From the NCBI GenBank assembly GCA_002887195.1, contig PJAB01000375.1, forward strand, positions 1 through 28,594: a stretch of 28,594 bases of DNA, read 5' to 3'. Below the pieces are notes generated by a model, which saw only the letters and a list, made by a program, of their open reading frames with translations, was not told where the DNA came from and did not search any database. Position 1 is the first letter of the stretch, and each line of letters starts with the position of its first letter. Made by a program: the position numbers and the translations under genes. This document shows, in pieces, positions 16,633 through 27,100 of the stretch. The DNA comes from Chrysochromulina parva (Eukaryota; Haptophyta; Prymnesiales; Chrysochromulinaceae).

Positions 16633-17009
16633 CGGGATCATCTGGATGCGGCAGGGCCACGAAGAAGGATTAGTTGTCGCGGAACGAAAACCACGTCAAG
16701 CAAGATTGAAGGTAGTGGCCACAGTCAGCACCGAAACGCACGCGCACGACCAAGCCAACCCCGGTGCGCGGGTGGCGACTGACTGACTGCCTGAGCCGGG
16801 CGCCAACAAATCGTTACGAAAACCGTCACAAATAATACGGTGCAAAAAACAACGGTTTCAATAAGTCAACTCAGAAACGCTTTTTACCGGTACAGTAACG
16901 CAGCGCATCGTTTTTCTCTCCCAACAACCCGCGCATAGGACGGACGGCTTGCTTCACTCGTCACAGGCTCGCAAGGTCGCATTTTCAGCCTCCAGGCTCG
17001 CAAGGCTCC
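16633..17009. other. Intergenic region, ER protein gene to K+ channel
   Basis: About 377 bases with no gene. The part at 16800-16890 is AT-richer (CGTTACGAAAACCGTCACA). The K+ channel 5' UTR lies at the right end. Confidence 0.5.
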
Positions 17010-18662
17010 ATGGAAAAGGTGGCCGCGAAGCAGGCAGCGGAGGCGGCGGCAGCGTTGAGGGCGAGTCGCCTGAGCCTGCTCAAACAAGTCTTCTCGACGA
17101 TTATTCTTTTCACATCGTACGTCGTGATCTCCGTCGCGGTCTTGATGGAGCTCGAACGCGATGAGCCCATCGGGGCGAACCGTATCGCCGCAACCTACTT
17201 CACATTCGTGACTGTCGCAACGGTGGGCTACGGAGACATCTACCCGACGAATGACTTCACGAGGTTGTGGGTGTGCTTCTTTATGATCACTCTTGGAATG
17301 ACCTGCGTCTTCGCTCCAGTCGTTCATGTCATCTCTCAGTTGACTGCTCCACTCACCGATTTTTTTCGCCGGATACTGCATCGGGCTTTTCCGCCGACAG
17401 GCGTCGACCTTGATGCGACCGGCGATATCGACTTCCATAAACCGCGCCATTGGATCATTTACTACTTTAAGAATCTGCTACCGTCCTTCGCGCTGAACCT
17501 TATCATCCAATGCAGCTGCGCCGCCGTCTTCCATGCGATTGACCCAACACTTTCGTGGGCGAGGTGGCTGTACCACTGCTTCATCACCGCAACGACCATC
17601 GGATACGGCGACACCCCAATTACTACCGACGCGGGTCGGATGTGGGCCTGCTTCCACATCATCTTGAGTGTGGCGATGGTCGGCGAACTCGTTGCCTCGA
17701 TCGATACTCTGCGGACTGAGCGCGAGGAGATAGTCGAACGCAACAACATGTTCACGACGGTTTTGACCCGCACGATGCTCGAGGAGCTTTTCGAGAATGG
17801 GATCGCTCTCCGCAACGTCTACAAAGATGTGGACACTGAGGAGGAGATCAACGCGCACAAGGCGTACGGCCTGAACGAGTCCGAGTTCGCTCTCGCGATG
17901 ATGATTGAGATGGACGTCATCAAACTCGAGCACGCGACGCCTTTCATCAAGCAATTCCGGATGCTCGATGCCGATGGCAGCGGGCGCCTCAACTACAAGG
18001 ACCTCGAGCAAACGGAAGGCAAGAGCCTCGTAGACATCCAAATTGAAGCCGCGAAACGCCGAGCCGCCATGGGGATGACGGGCATGCCCCTCAAATCCAG
18101 CAGAAACCTCTTGGTCGCCGCAGGCTTCACACCCGCCTCAGGCGTTCGCACTTCCGCCTCCGACGAGTGCGCGAACGAGGGCACGAAGGCAAGTGCGACC
18201 GCCCCTGGCATGCCACAGCTGAAGCTGCCTCAGGACTCGCCCTCCAAAGGGGCTGATGATATGTACTACCAACAGCGTTTGGCTCCGCTACCTGATGAGG
18301 TGTACAAGCGCGCCCTCCCCGCCCTTCCCGCCATTGGATCCATGCCGACCGTCACAGCCGAAAACGGCCCGGGAATGACCTATCTAAAGGACGTGCTGCA
18401 TGACCAGGGCCGGATGATCGAAAGTCTGCAGCACCAGATCGCTCAGCTGCAAGGCTCAACCATGCCGCCACAGTACGCGCCGCAGTACGCGCCGCAGTAC
18501 GTGCCACAGTACGCACCGCAGTACGCGCCGCAGGTTTCGCTGCCCGTGTGGCCGGGGTCCCTGGTGCCCCGATCTCACTCTGCGCGCGTGGCGCCCATTC
18601 CCGCGACGCCAGTGGCCTACACGGAGATGTACCCACCCTACACGGAACGGCGCACCCGTTAG
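17010..18662 (+). CDS. Two-pore-domain potassium channel with EF-hand (TPK-like)
   Basis: A single-exon 550-residue protein from ATG 17010 to TAG 18660-18662. It has the 4-helix, two-pore plan: helix about 26-46, pore 1 with filter TVGYGD (71-76), helix about 86-108, then helix about 158-176, pore 2 with TIGYGD (196-201) and helix about 212-230. Both filters are canonical, so K+ selectivity is expected. The cytosolic C-terminus has one good EF-hand loop, LDADGSGRLNYKDLE (Asp320 to Asp331), suggesting Ca2+ control as in plant TPK channels, and then a Pro/Gln/Tyr-rich tail with PQYA repeats. No 14-3-3 site is obvious. The membrane (plasma membrane or vacuole) cannot be told from sequence. Confidence 0.9.
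   Translation: MEKVAAKQAAEAAAALRASRLSLLKQVFSTIILFTSYVVISVAVLMELERDEPIGANRIAATYFTFVTVATVGYGDIYPTNDFTRLWVCFFMITLGMTCVFAPVVHVISQLTAPLTDFFRRILHRAFPPTGVDLDATGDIDFHKPRHWIIYYFKNLLPSFALNLIIQCSCAAVFHAIDPTLSWARWLYHCFITATTIGYGDTPITTDAGRMWACFHIILSVAMVGELVASIDTLRTEREEIVERNNMFTTVLTRTMLEELFENGIALRNVYKDVDTEEEINAHKAYGLNESEFALAMMIEMDVIKLEHATPFIKQFRMLDADGSGRLNYKDLEQTEGKSLVDIQIEAAKRRAAMGMTGMPLKSSRNLLVAAGFTPASGVRTSASDECANEGTKASATAPGMPQLKLPQDSPSKGADDMYYQQRLAPLPDEVYKRALPALPAIGSMPTVTAENGPGMTYLKDVLHDQGRMIESLQHQIAQLQGSTMPPQYAPQYAPQYVPQYAPQYAPQVSLPVWPGSLVPRSHSARVAPIPATPVAYTEMYPPYTERRTR
18468..18533 (+). repeat. 12-bp tandem repeats encoding PQYA units
   Basis: Five units of CCRCAGTACGCG type in the K+ channel tail encode PQYAPQYAPQYVPQYAPQYA; the unit length keeps the frame. 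Confidence 0.95.
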
Positions 18663-19100
18663 GACATCAGTCGATGCGCGGCAGCGCTCATCCGACCGCG
18701 CCCTGGAGCGTGGCGCGATGCCTCGGGAGCGCCAACCAATGACATGGAGCCGCCCAAAGTGCAGAATGAGACGCGGGTCACTCTCGGGCGAGATTGGGAA
18801 ATGGCTGAGATGGGATGCTCGGGAGTGGATTTTGTCAGTGTTGATGTCCGTTGAGTTCCACTCTTGCTGCGAGCGAGCGTGTGAGGTCCGGGGCAAGGGG
18901 TGCCTGACCCTACGCAAGCTCCGAGCTTCAAGCTGCGGCTACGGTATGGAACTCTGGAAACCGCCCGAAACCCCGAATGCGGCACAGACACCATCACACG
19001 TCAGTGATCACTTGGGTTTGATCGTCTTTCGTGTTAATGTTCACACCAGGACATCACACAGTTTCAGAATGAAGCGACTGTTTTTCTCATCTTTGTGGAG
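18663..19100. other. Intergenic region, K+ channel to FAM228-like gene
   Basis: No gene or clear repeat is seen in these 438 bases; they should contain the channel 3' UTR and the next promoter. Confidence 0.5.
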
Positions 19101-20513
19101 ATGCACGCGTCTTCCGCAGCGCAGCTGAGCAGCGTATCGGTCAGCTCGAGCATTTCGGGCGCGCGGCCGTACACGACGGGCGTTGTATCGCGGCCTCCAT
19201 TGGCAGGCGATTCCTCGTTCGCTTCCTCATCGATCGGCCTAAGGCGACCGAGTACTCAGCCACTGTTGCAGGTGCCAACGCTGCACGCGCAGCAAGCGCT
19301 CGCAGTCAAGGCCGCCACGCCGTCACGGCCGCCGCCTGGGCCTAGCGGCGCCACAAGATCGCTGGACGAGCAATCGGTCGATCGCATCTATGATCAGATG
19401 ATGTCCGAAGAGGCGAGCTTCATCGGCGACGTGAACAAGATGCTCCTTCAACGCGAGCGTGATCAGGCGCGCAAGGTGCGCCTGATTCACAATGAGTGGG
19501 AGGCGGAGGTGTTTGAGCGTGTGCAGGACGAAGTGTCCAAGAAAGTCAACGCACGCTCGATGAGCGACGTGCGAAAGCGCAACAAGGGGTTGATGCAGGA
19601 TTTCCTTGACACCTCGAACTCAAAGTACCCGTACGGCGTCTTCCGCGACATCATCATCCCCGCCGAGTACGATCCGTTGCATGGGGCCGAGATGAAGAAG
19701 ATGACCTTCCAGACGCATCTCGCGCGCGATCCATGCAAGCTTGACCTTCGCAAGCTAGTGGACCAACCGCCCGAGGCCAAACAGACAACGGTGCCCACCC
19801 TCCGTGTCGCTGAGCATCTGATTAGCATCTGATTTGTGGCGGTGGATGGTCATACATTGCGTTCGAGTGCGCCCCTGAGTGCGTCTCTGATGACCTCCCT
19901 CATCAGGTGGACCACATCCTGATTGCCTCCCTCATCAGGTGGACCACGTCCTTGATTGCCTCCCTCATCAGGTGGACCACATCCTTGATTGCCTCCCTCA
20001 TCAGGTGGACCACATTCTTGATTGCATCCGAGTATCATGGAGTGCGTCCCTGAGTGCGTCCCCGATCGCCTCCCTCCTCTCAGAAGCTTCCATGGAATGC
20101 CTGAGTGCGTTCCTGAGTGCGTCCCTGATTGCCTCCCTCATCAGAAGCTTCCATGGAATGAGGGCAGCAAGCTGGCCGCACTGGGTGGGGTGGTGCCTCG
20201 TCTCGACGTCGACCTGTGGGATAAGCTCGAGACGACGCCGCATGGGCGGATGGCGAAGATCATCAACAACCCGCTTGCGCCGCCGTATAAGTACTCCAGC
20301 GCTCGCATGCTACAGAACGGGTACCACATCGAGCGCGGGAAGCACCTCGTCGATGCAGAGTTCCCGAGGCCCAAGCGATGCTTCGAGAACATCCCTGGCC
20401 AGCGCTCCTCGTCGCCGCCGCCCAGTCCAACACGACCCACGACGCGCGGCAGTCCAATGTGGCCGACCACCCGAGGCGCCCGGCGGGCGCCGTCCCGGGC
20501 GCCCTGGGACTGA
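19101..20513 (+). CDS. FAM228-like protein (2 exons)
   Basis: Exons 19101-19790 and 20145-20513, 352 residues. ATG 19101 is the first in-frame Met. Residues 1-85 are Ser/Pro/Ala-rich. From about 90 a charged helical part (IYDQMMSEEASFIGDVNKML, then RVQDEVSKKVNARS) leads to MQDFLDTSNSKYPYGVFRDI and AEYDPLH, the pattern (helix, Y/FL..N.K, F.D, EYDP) that marks the FAM228 family, whose vertebrate members are poorly characterised and testis/cilium-linked. Exon 2 gives LPWNEGSKLAALGG, DVDLWDKLETTPHGRMAK and a Ser/Pro-rich end. The donor is placed at ACG|GTGCCC (phase 0); CGT|GTCGCT at 19805 is a phase-compatible alternative that would add 5 residues. The last 40 residues are low complexity and less certain. 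Confidence 0.6.
19791..20144 (+). other. Intron of FAM228-like gene, stacked CTCATCAG|GTGGACCAC units and copied exon start
   Basis: Four AG|GTGGACCAC joints (AG ending at 19906, 19938, 19971, 20004) are followed by a CTCTCAG joint at 20083 and the final CTCATCAG at 20144. The 16 bases AAGCTTCCATGGAATG follow both of the last two, so 20084-20099 is an exact copy of the exon 2 start at 20145-20160. Confidence 0.85.
19907..20004 (+). repeat. Three 32-33-bp tandem units, each a donor-to-acceptor cassette
   Basis: Each unit starts GTGGACCAC, has TGATTGCC and ends CCTCCCTCATCAG, so each looks like a complete miniature intron with GT and AG at its ends. A fourth unit starts at 20005 and diverges. 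Confidence 0.9.
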
Positions 20514-20912
20514 GAGGGCGAGAGGCGGGCGGTTGGAGGCGATTGAGCGCCGTGTTGGGCGCGATCACACGGAGGCTCTCGGGGCGAGGCGAGATGAGGC
20601 GGTGCGCCGAGACACATATTATTTTGTTAGCAGTCGCTGGGGGAAGTGACTACGGAAGTGCGCCGAGTCAGATGTATCAGTCCACAGGCTACGGAAATAC
20701 CAACGTGATACCTCTCGCTTGACGGTTGACGCTCTCGTGACTCGTCTCCATATCGCAGATGAACCTCGGACCTCGCGTGCCTTTTGAAACGGAGACCGCC
20801 AGTCTGCAGCAGTGGCTCTGCGCGCTCAGTGCGCGCGCGCACAGCCGCCGCAGACCCAGCGCCAAGATAGACGTGAGAGTGTAAGAATTCACACCTAACG
20901 TTCATATGCCGG
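20514..20912. other. Intergenic region, FAM228-like gene to photolyase
   Basis: No gene is supported in these 399 bases. The word CTACGGAA occurs twice near 20650-20690; nothing else stands out. Confidence 0.5.
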
Positions 20913-22971
20913 ATGCCAGAAATTTCGAGGCCACTTCTCGTCCACTTTCTCGTCCTTCCCTGGCACATGGTCGTGTCTGCGGCGCGTGTGCGCGTGCTTT
21001 CGGGTCCGAAGGCCGTGACGACGCCAACAGCAGGTGGCGTGGTTTATTGGATGTCGCGCGATCAGCGCGCCCACGACAATTGGGCTCTCCTCCACGCTCA
21101 GGATGTGGCTCGAAGGCAAAAGGTGGGCCTCTCCGTCATCTTCTGCCTTGTGCCGACCTTCCATGAAGCAACGATTCGGCAGTACGGATTCATGCTGAGA
21201 GGACTGCAGGAGGTGGAGCGTGACCTGCGGGATCTCGGCATACCATTCAAGGTGCTCTCGGGCAATCCGGTCGACGAGGTGCCCTCCTTCTTGCGCCGAC
21301 ATGAGGGCTGCGCACTCGTGACCGACTTCTCTCCGCTGCGCACGGGCCGCGCATGGAAGAGCGCAGTTGGCGAGAAGCTGAGTAGCACCCCATTCTACGA
21401 GGTGGATGCGCACAACATCGTGCCCGTGTGGGTGGCTTCGGATAAGCAGGAGGTGGGTGCGCGAACTATCCGCAAGAAGATCAATGAAAAGCTGCCGATG
21501 TGGCTGAAGGACTTCCCGCCGCTCGAGCCGCAGCCGATCGAGCCGCCGCCGCACGCGCAGGCAGTCGCGGCGCCGCTACCAGCGGAAGACACGTCCGGCA
21601 TCGTCCCGCCCGTGCCCCCCGCGCCGAGCACCACGTCTGATAGGACCTCTGTGCTGGACGAGGGCACGCTCATGGCGCTCAGCGCGCAGCTCGAGGCGGC
21701 GGTGGTCGCTTCGCCGCTGGACTTGGCGACGGCCGAGCGGGTGCTTGGGCAGCTCGAGGGCGTGCGCATCGACCGCGCACTTCTCAAGGCAACGGGCGTC
21801 GGAAAGGCTGCGAACGAACTCGCCAAAGCCAAGTGTGACCTCTCGACGCGCGCGCGTACTCTGGTCGACCTGTGGAAGGCGGCGGTGTCGGCAGAGAAGG
21901 CGGCGGCGACGGCGGGTGCGACGACGGCGACGACGGGAGCAGGGGCGGCAGCCGCAGGACCATCGGGCAGTGCGCGCTCGCTCGCTCTGCCACGTCACCC
22001 GAGTGCGTCGCTGCTCGGCGAGTGCGTCGCCCCCACTGATTGGACGGCTCTCGAGAAGAGCCTTGTCATCGACCGCAACGTCAAGCAGGTCGACTGGCTC
22101 CTTCCGGGGCCAGCGGCGGCGCGCGAGGCGGTACACGCCTTCTGCGCCTCACGGCTCGCGCTCTTCGCCGACAAGCGCAACGACCCGAACGTGCACGCGC
22201 TCTCTGATCTCTCTCCCTATCTCCACTTTGGGCAACTCTCGGCGCAGCGCATGGCGCTGATGGTCCAGGCGGCCGTGGCGGCCAAGCCACAGGCGGCGTT
22301 GCAGGCGGGGCTCGAGTCGTTCCTCGAAGAGTCGATTGTGCGCCGCGAGCTGAGCGACAATTTCTGCTTCTACAACCCAAACTACGACAACCTCAACGGC
22401 GCGGCTGGCTGGGCACGGGAGTCGCTTGAGCTGCATGCGGCTGACAAGCGCGAGCACGTGTACACGCTCAAGCAGCTTGAGGAAGCACAGACGCACGAAG
22501 ACATCTGGAACGCGGCGCAGCGGCAGATGGCGCGAACGGGCAAGATGCACGGCTTCATGCGCATGTACTGGGCCCAAGAAGATTCTCCTGCACTGATTGA
22601 CTCTGATTGACTCTGATGAACTCTGATGAACTCTGATTGCCTCCCTCATCAGGTATTGGGCCAAGAAGATTCTCGAGTGGTCGCCTGACCCAGCCGAGGC
22701 CCTTCGGCGCGCCATCTACCTCAACGACCGTTACTCCATCGACGGGCGCGACCCGAACGGGTACGTGGGCTGCGGCTGGGCGATCATGGGCGTGCACGAC
22801 ATGGGGTGGGCCGAGCGCCCCATATTTGGCAAGATCCGTTATATGAACTATGAGGGGTGCAAGCGCAAGTTTGACATCAAGCGGTACGCAGCCAAGTGGA
22901 ATTCCAATCCGGCCGCCCTCGCGCCGGCGGCGGGCGCGCCGCCGCCGGCGAAGAAGCCACGGCTGGGCTGA
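20913..22971 (+). CDS. Class II CPD photolyase with inserted TFIIS N-terminal (LW) domain
   Basis: Exons 20913-22564 and 22653-22971, 656 residues. The enzyme uses blue light and FADH- to split cyclobutane pyrimidine dimers. Class II signatures: [18 protein letters not shown] (about 43-60), [27 protein letters not shown], then in the FAD half [68 protein letters not shown] and [16 protein letters not shown]. Between the halves, where relatives have a short linker, residues about 246-327 read as a TFIIS N-terminal helical bundle, flanked by Pro- and Ala/Gly-rich linkers. The C-terminus [10 protein letters not shown] looks like a nuclear localisation signal. Start 20913 is the longest; Met at 20970 is possible and would remove a hydrophobic N-terminus. 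All expected catalytic-domain blocks are present, so it should be active. Confidence 0.9.
21660..21893 (+). other. TFIIS N-terminal (LW/Med26-type) domain coding segment inside photolyase
   Basis: Residues about 250-327 show helices then [20 protein letters not shown] and [13 protein letters not shown]. The series L-x-x-T-x-(V/I)-G-K-x-x-N-x-L-x-K...A+.LV..WK is the hallmark of the TFIIS N-domain shared by TFIIS, Elongin A, IWS1 and Med26, a protein-docking module of the Pol II elongation machinery. No intron borders it. Confidence 0.75.
22565..22652 (+). other. Photolyase intron, 88 bp, begins with a copy of exon 2 start
   Basis: The intron opens GTACTGGGCCCAAGAAGATT and exon 2 opens GTATTGGGCCAAGAAGATT; similarity covers about 22 bases with one substitution and one indel. 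Four 10-bp ACTCTGATTG/ACTCTGATGA units and CCTCCCTCATCAG follow. Phase 2, splitting the Met codon of FMRMYW. Confidence 0.95.
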
Positions 22972-24167
22972 GATCTCATATTTGAATCTTGCACAGCGTT
23001 CAGCGTATACGGCAGTAGTGTGGCGAGGGGCGCGAGGCTTGGACATGAAGCTGCGCGTGCGGTGTGAGGACATGTGCGCGATTGAGTCCCTGTTGAAGTC
23101 GCACGAGCACCGGCGGCCACGACGCTCGAGTCGCAGTCGGAGTCGCGTCGCCGAGAGTGGCCGCGGTCGCACACGGTCACGGAATTCTCGGAGCCATTCC
23201 ACTTTCCAGCCATACGCCTGATGTGTGTGATGAGAACGCGGAGGCGTGTGACTATTTTTTGATGAACTTGTGCAAAGAAAATTTACGTCTTGACTTGACT
23301 TGAAGTGAAGACTTGACTTCTTTTTCCCCCGCGGACCCGGACGGATACCGAAAGAATTCCTAGCCCTCACGATCCGATCCCCCCCACTGCCCACTTAGGC
23401 CCAAGCCCCACGCGAACAGGCCCACACGCGACATCAGTCGACACGCTAAGGCCACAGCGATGTGCGACATGGCGGGCGCAGCACACACCTGCTAGGCTGC
23501 TTCCGACACGTCTCCTTGACCTTGTCCGACCCCCCCAACACGGACACCCACCGACGGTCGACGCTAAGGCCTACAGCGATGCGACACATGCGTTCCGATC
23601 TGCTTCCGATACCCCCTGCCCAACACATCCCCCAACACGACTCTTGCGCCGGTGTACAAGTCGACGGACCGGACCTCCAACACGACTCGCAACGCAGTCA
23701 CACCTACACACAGTCCGATTGGACGGTTTGGCCCTGTGTGCTGTTCACAGTTCCGGTGGCATGTACATAGAACAATGCCCTCTCTCGTATCTCTCTCTCC
23801 CCCCGGCTTACGCTCTATGTCCCCGGCTTACGCGCAGCTTTCGAACGCCTGTTCGAGCGCGCGCGCTCGCCCGCGCCTCCGCCTGCCCCTCGCTCCGAAT
23901 CATCTCAAACTCCCTCGTCACCGGGCCTACGTCTGCTCTCAAAGATGAGCGGTCGAGTGTGCGACCACTTAGCTCGAAGAGAGAGTCCGCAACCTAGATT
24001 CCAACCGATGCCGCAGACCTTTTCCAGCACACAGCGCGCGGTCGACATCGGACGAGCTGTGCCGCGGCATGCTTCGCAGTTGAAGCGCACCCTGCCCGCG
24101 GCGCGTCCGTGCGGCTGGCGTCCCTCGGTCCTCTGCTGTAGTCGTGGCGGCATTCCGATTTCGCACT
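22972..24167. other. Intergenic region between convergent photolyase and PARP genes
   Basis: Nearly 1.2 kb with no supported gene; both flanking genes end here. It contains a TTGACTTG cluster (23289-23320), an imperfect direct repeat (about 23437-23472 and 23556-23590, containing GCTAAGGCC and ACAGCGATG) and a duplicated CCCCGGCTTACGC word near 23803-23833. Confidence 0.55.
23289..23320. repeat. TTGACTTG cluster
   Basis: CTTGACTTGACTTGAAGTG and then ACTTGACTTC; same word as at 3311-3329 and 13810-13829, but here between two convergent gene ends. Confidence 0.7.
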
Positions 24168-27100
24168 TCAGTAGAAGTGGATTACGTATGCCGGGTAGAT
24201 GTCTTGGCCAGCTTGGACGACGTAAATCTCCGGGTTGGAGAGGTCATCAACCATCGAGGTGTACCTGAGCTTCACAGGTTTGATTTGGGGGTGGATCAAT
24301 TCCGTGGTGGCCACACTCTCCTGCCCGAGGCACGGCACGCCGACGACGACCAAGCACATAATTATCATCATGTGGCCCTCCTCGTCCAGGCACTTATCGC
24401 ATACTTTCAATGCCTTGCAATAGGCCGCGTCGCGGGCGAAGTACGTGCCTTTGCCCCAGATGTGCCGCTCGGTTGCCAACGGTGAGAAGCCTACGCCGGT
24501 TGGGTCCTCGACGATTTTCGTGACCACTTCAGCACTCCCGGTGCCGTGGAAGAGCCAGCGGGTGTGCACGCCACCCTGGAAGCTTACCTTTAGTCGTTCA
24601 AATGAGTCCTTAACACTTCCGTAGAGAGTGTCCATACTTTCTTGCATATTGCCATTCTCGATGCGCTCAATGTACGCGACCTTAACCCTTTCGCCAACCT
24701 TGTAATCCGGAGCGTAGAAGCGCTCCACGTCGGGCTCTCCTTGGAAAATGCCCACCACCGCCTTATACTCATCCGAATTCTGGAGCACACGGAAGCGTTT
24801 CTGCTCGTCGCATCCCTTCTGGCCTTCCGACGCCCAGAAGCGCCGCAGGCTTCGTGGCTCAAAGCCAAGGAACTTCTCGTGGTTGCTGCGCGCCTCTGAG
24901 GTGAAGCATGCGTGCGACTCGACAAATGCAAAGGGCGGGTACGGCGAGAGCAGCGAGTCGATGAGGCGTGGCAGGCAGTTGTACTTGAGGAGCGACGCTG
25001 GGTTGTGCGAATCGCCCTTGCGCTCGCATAGCCCCTTTTGCGTGACTGTGTAGTAGAGCAGGCACAGCATGGGTGAGCCTGTGCGGATGAGCGCCTCGAG
25101 CGAGTCTGGCTTCTCTCCTTTACTGTAGTCCGGCATGACCACCACTCCTCTCCGCTCGCGTTCTTTATCCGTCGAGAAGCGCGGCTTGGGCCACACGTCC
25201 TCCTCCGAGCCTTGCACGAGCACCACCTTGACGCCCTCGGGCAGTTTGGTCGCCTCTGGGTGCGCATTGATCATCAGGCAGCCAATATCCTTCGGCACCT
25301 CACCGGCCTCCATGCGCTTCCACAGCTCGACCATGTACGCGCCGCCCTTGGAGGCGCACAGGATGACACCTGGCTTGAAGCTCGTGATGGCATCGAGGAC
25401 GTCGCGGATCGCGGTGGCCATCACAAAGCCTTTGTCCGCCGGACTGGCGCAGCTGAGGCGTCGAACGTCAAAGCCCGCGCGTTCGACGCTCGCAATCTGC
25501 TGCGGGTTGGCGAGGAAGCCAAGGCCAGGCCCAATGGCGAGCACCTTCTTGCCGTGCCGGTCAGGAGCCGTACGAGAGGGTGGGCAGTACTCAAGAATCA
25601 TGTCTTTCCACATGCTCAAATGGTCCTTGGCCGTGCTGAGCGCCTTGTCCGCCGCACGCTCAGCGGCGGCGTCGGAGAGGTATTGCCGGAAAAAGTCGAC
25701 GACGGCCGTCCGGCCGACGTACATCTCCGGGTTGGCGCGCACGTGCTGCTCGATCGAGACTGGAGCACTGACTACGCCCTGAGCAATGCCCCTTCCGACC
25801 GCATTCGGAGGTGGCACCGGTGGGGGGGGTGCCGCGGGCGGCGGCACTGGCAACGCAGTCAGGGGTGCGGTGGTCACAGGTTGTTTGGGCTGGGCTGGTT
25901 CCGCAGAGGCGGCGGCTGCCGCCTTGTCCGCCTCGCCGCTCGCGAAAAAGGCCTTGACCCCGGCGTTCTCATTGAGCTTGGCTTTCTCGGCCGGCTTGTT
26001 GCCGAAGAAAATGCCATCCTTGTCAGTCGCCTTGACGGCCTCTGGGTACGCCGCGAGCAGCGCCTGCACCACCGACACAGATGAGCTGTACCGAGCGGCG
26101 ACGTGGAGGGGCATCCTTCCGAGCTTGTCAGTCGCCTTGACGGCCTCCGGGTACGCCGCGAGCAGCGCCTGCACCACCGCCTCCGATGAGCTGTACTTCG
26201 CGGCGCGGTGGAGAGGTGTCTTCCCGAGCGCATTGTTTGCTCTGGCCATTGCTGGCGTGATTAGCGGGAGGACCTCGGCGTCAGGCCGTTTGTACGTGTC
26301 GTTATCGAGGAGGCTCGCGAAGAAGGCCTCGCCGCTCGCAAAGAAGGCCTTCACCGCGGCGTTCTCATTGTACTTGGCGGCGTAGTCGGCCGGCGTCTCG
26401 CCATCCTTGTCCGTCGCCTTGACGGCCTCACGGTACGCCGCGAGCAGCGCCTGCACCACCGCCACCGATGAACTGTTCCGAGCGGCGGCGTGGAGGGGCG
26501 TGAGCCCGTCGTTGTTTGTCGCCATGGCGGCCTCCGGGTACGCCGCGAGCAGCACCTGCACCACCGCCACCGATGAGCTCTTCGAAGCGGCGACGTGGAG
26601 GGGCATGCTCCCGTTGTAGTTCGTCGCCTTGGCGGCCTCCGGGTACGCCGTGAGCAGCGCCTGCATCACCGACTCCGATGAGCTGTACCAAGCGGCGGCG
26701 TGGAGGGGCATGTTCCCGTGCTTGTCCTTTGCCCTGGCGGCCTCCGGGTACTCCGCGAGCAGCGCCTGCACCACCGCCACCGATGAGCTGTACCGAGCGG
26801 CAACATGGAGGGGCGTGTTCCCGTCGTTGTTCGTCGCCTTGACGGCATCCGGGTACGCCGCAAGCAGCGCCTGCACCACCGATACCGATGAGTTGAACTG
26901 AGCGGCAACGTGGAGGGGCGTCCTCCCGAGCTGTACGTGGCACACACGGCGAGCAGGGGGGCGGTTGAGCGACAAGGCGGGCGGCGGGTGGGGGAGAGGC
27001 CGCATGCGCGCGGCACACAGGGCTGGGGGCGGCGTACCTTGTCCGTCGCCTTGACGGCATCCGGGTACGCCGCGAGCAGCGCCTGCACCACCGACACCGA

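Noticed and set aside
22972..23221. Short Arg/Ser-rich open frame after the photolyase
   Set aside because: It follows the photolyase stop codon directly, has no family pattern and is probably 3' UTR.
25212..26084. Plus-strand open frames within the PARP gene
   Set aside because: They lie opposite a well-supported protein with recognisable motifs and show no family pattern.
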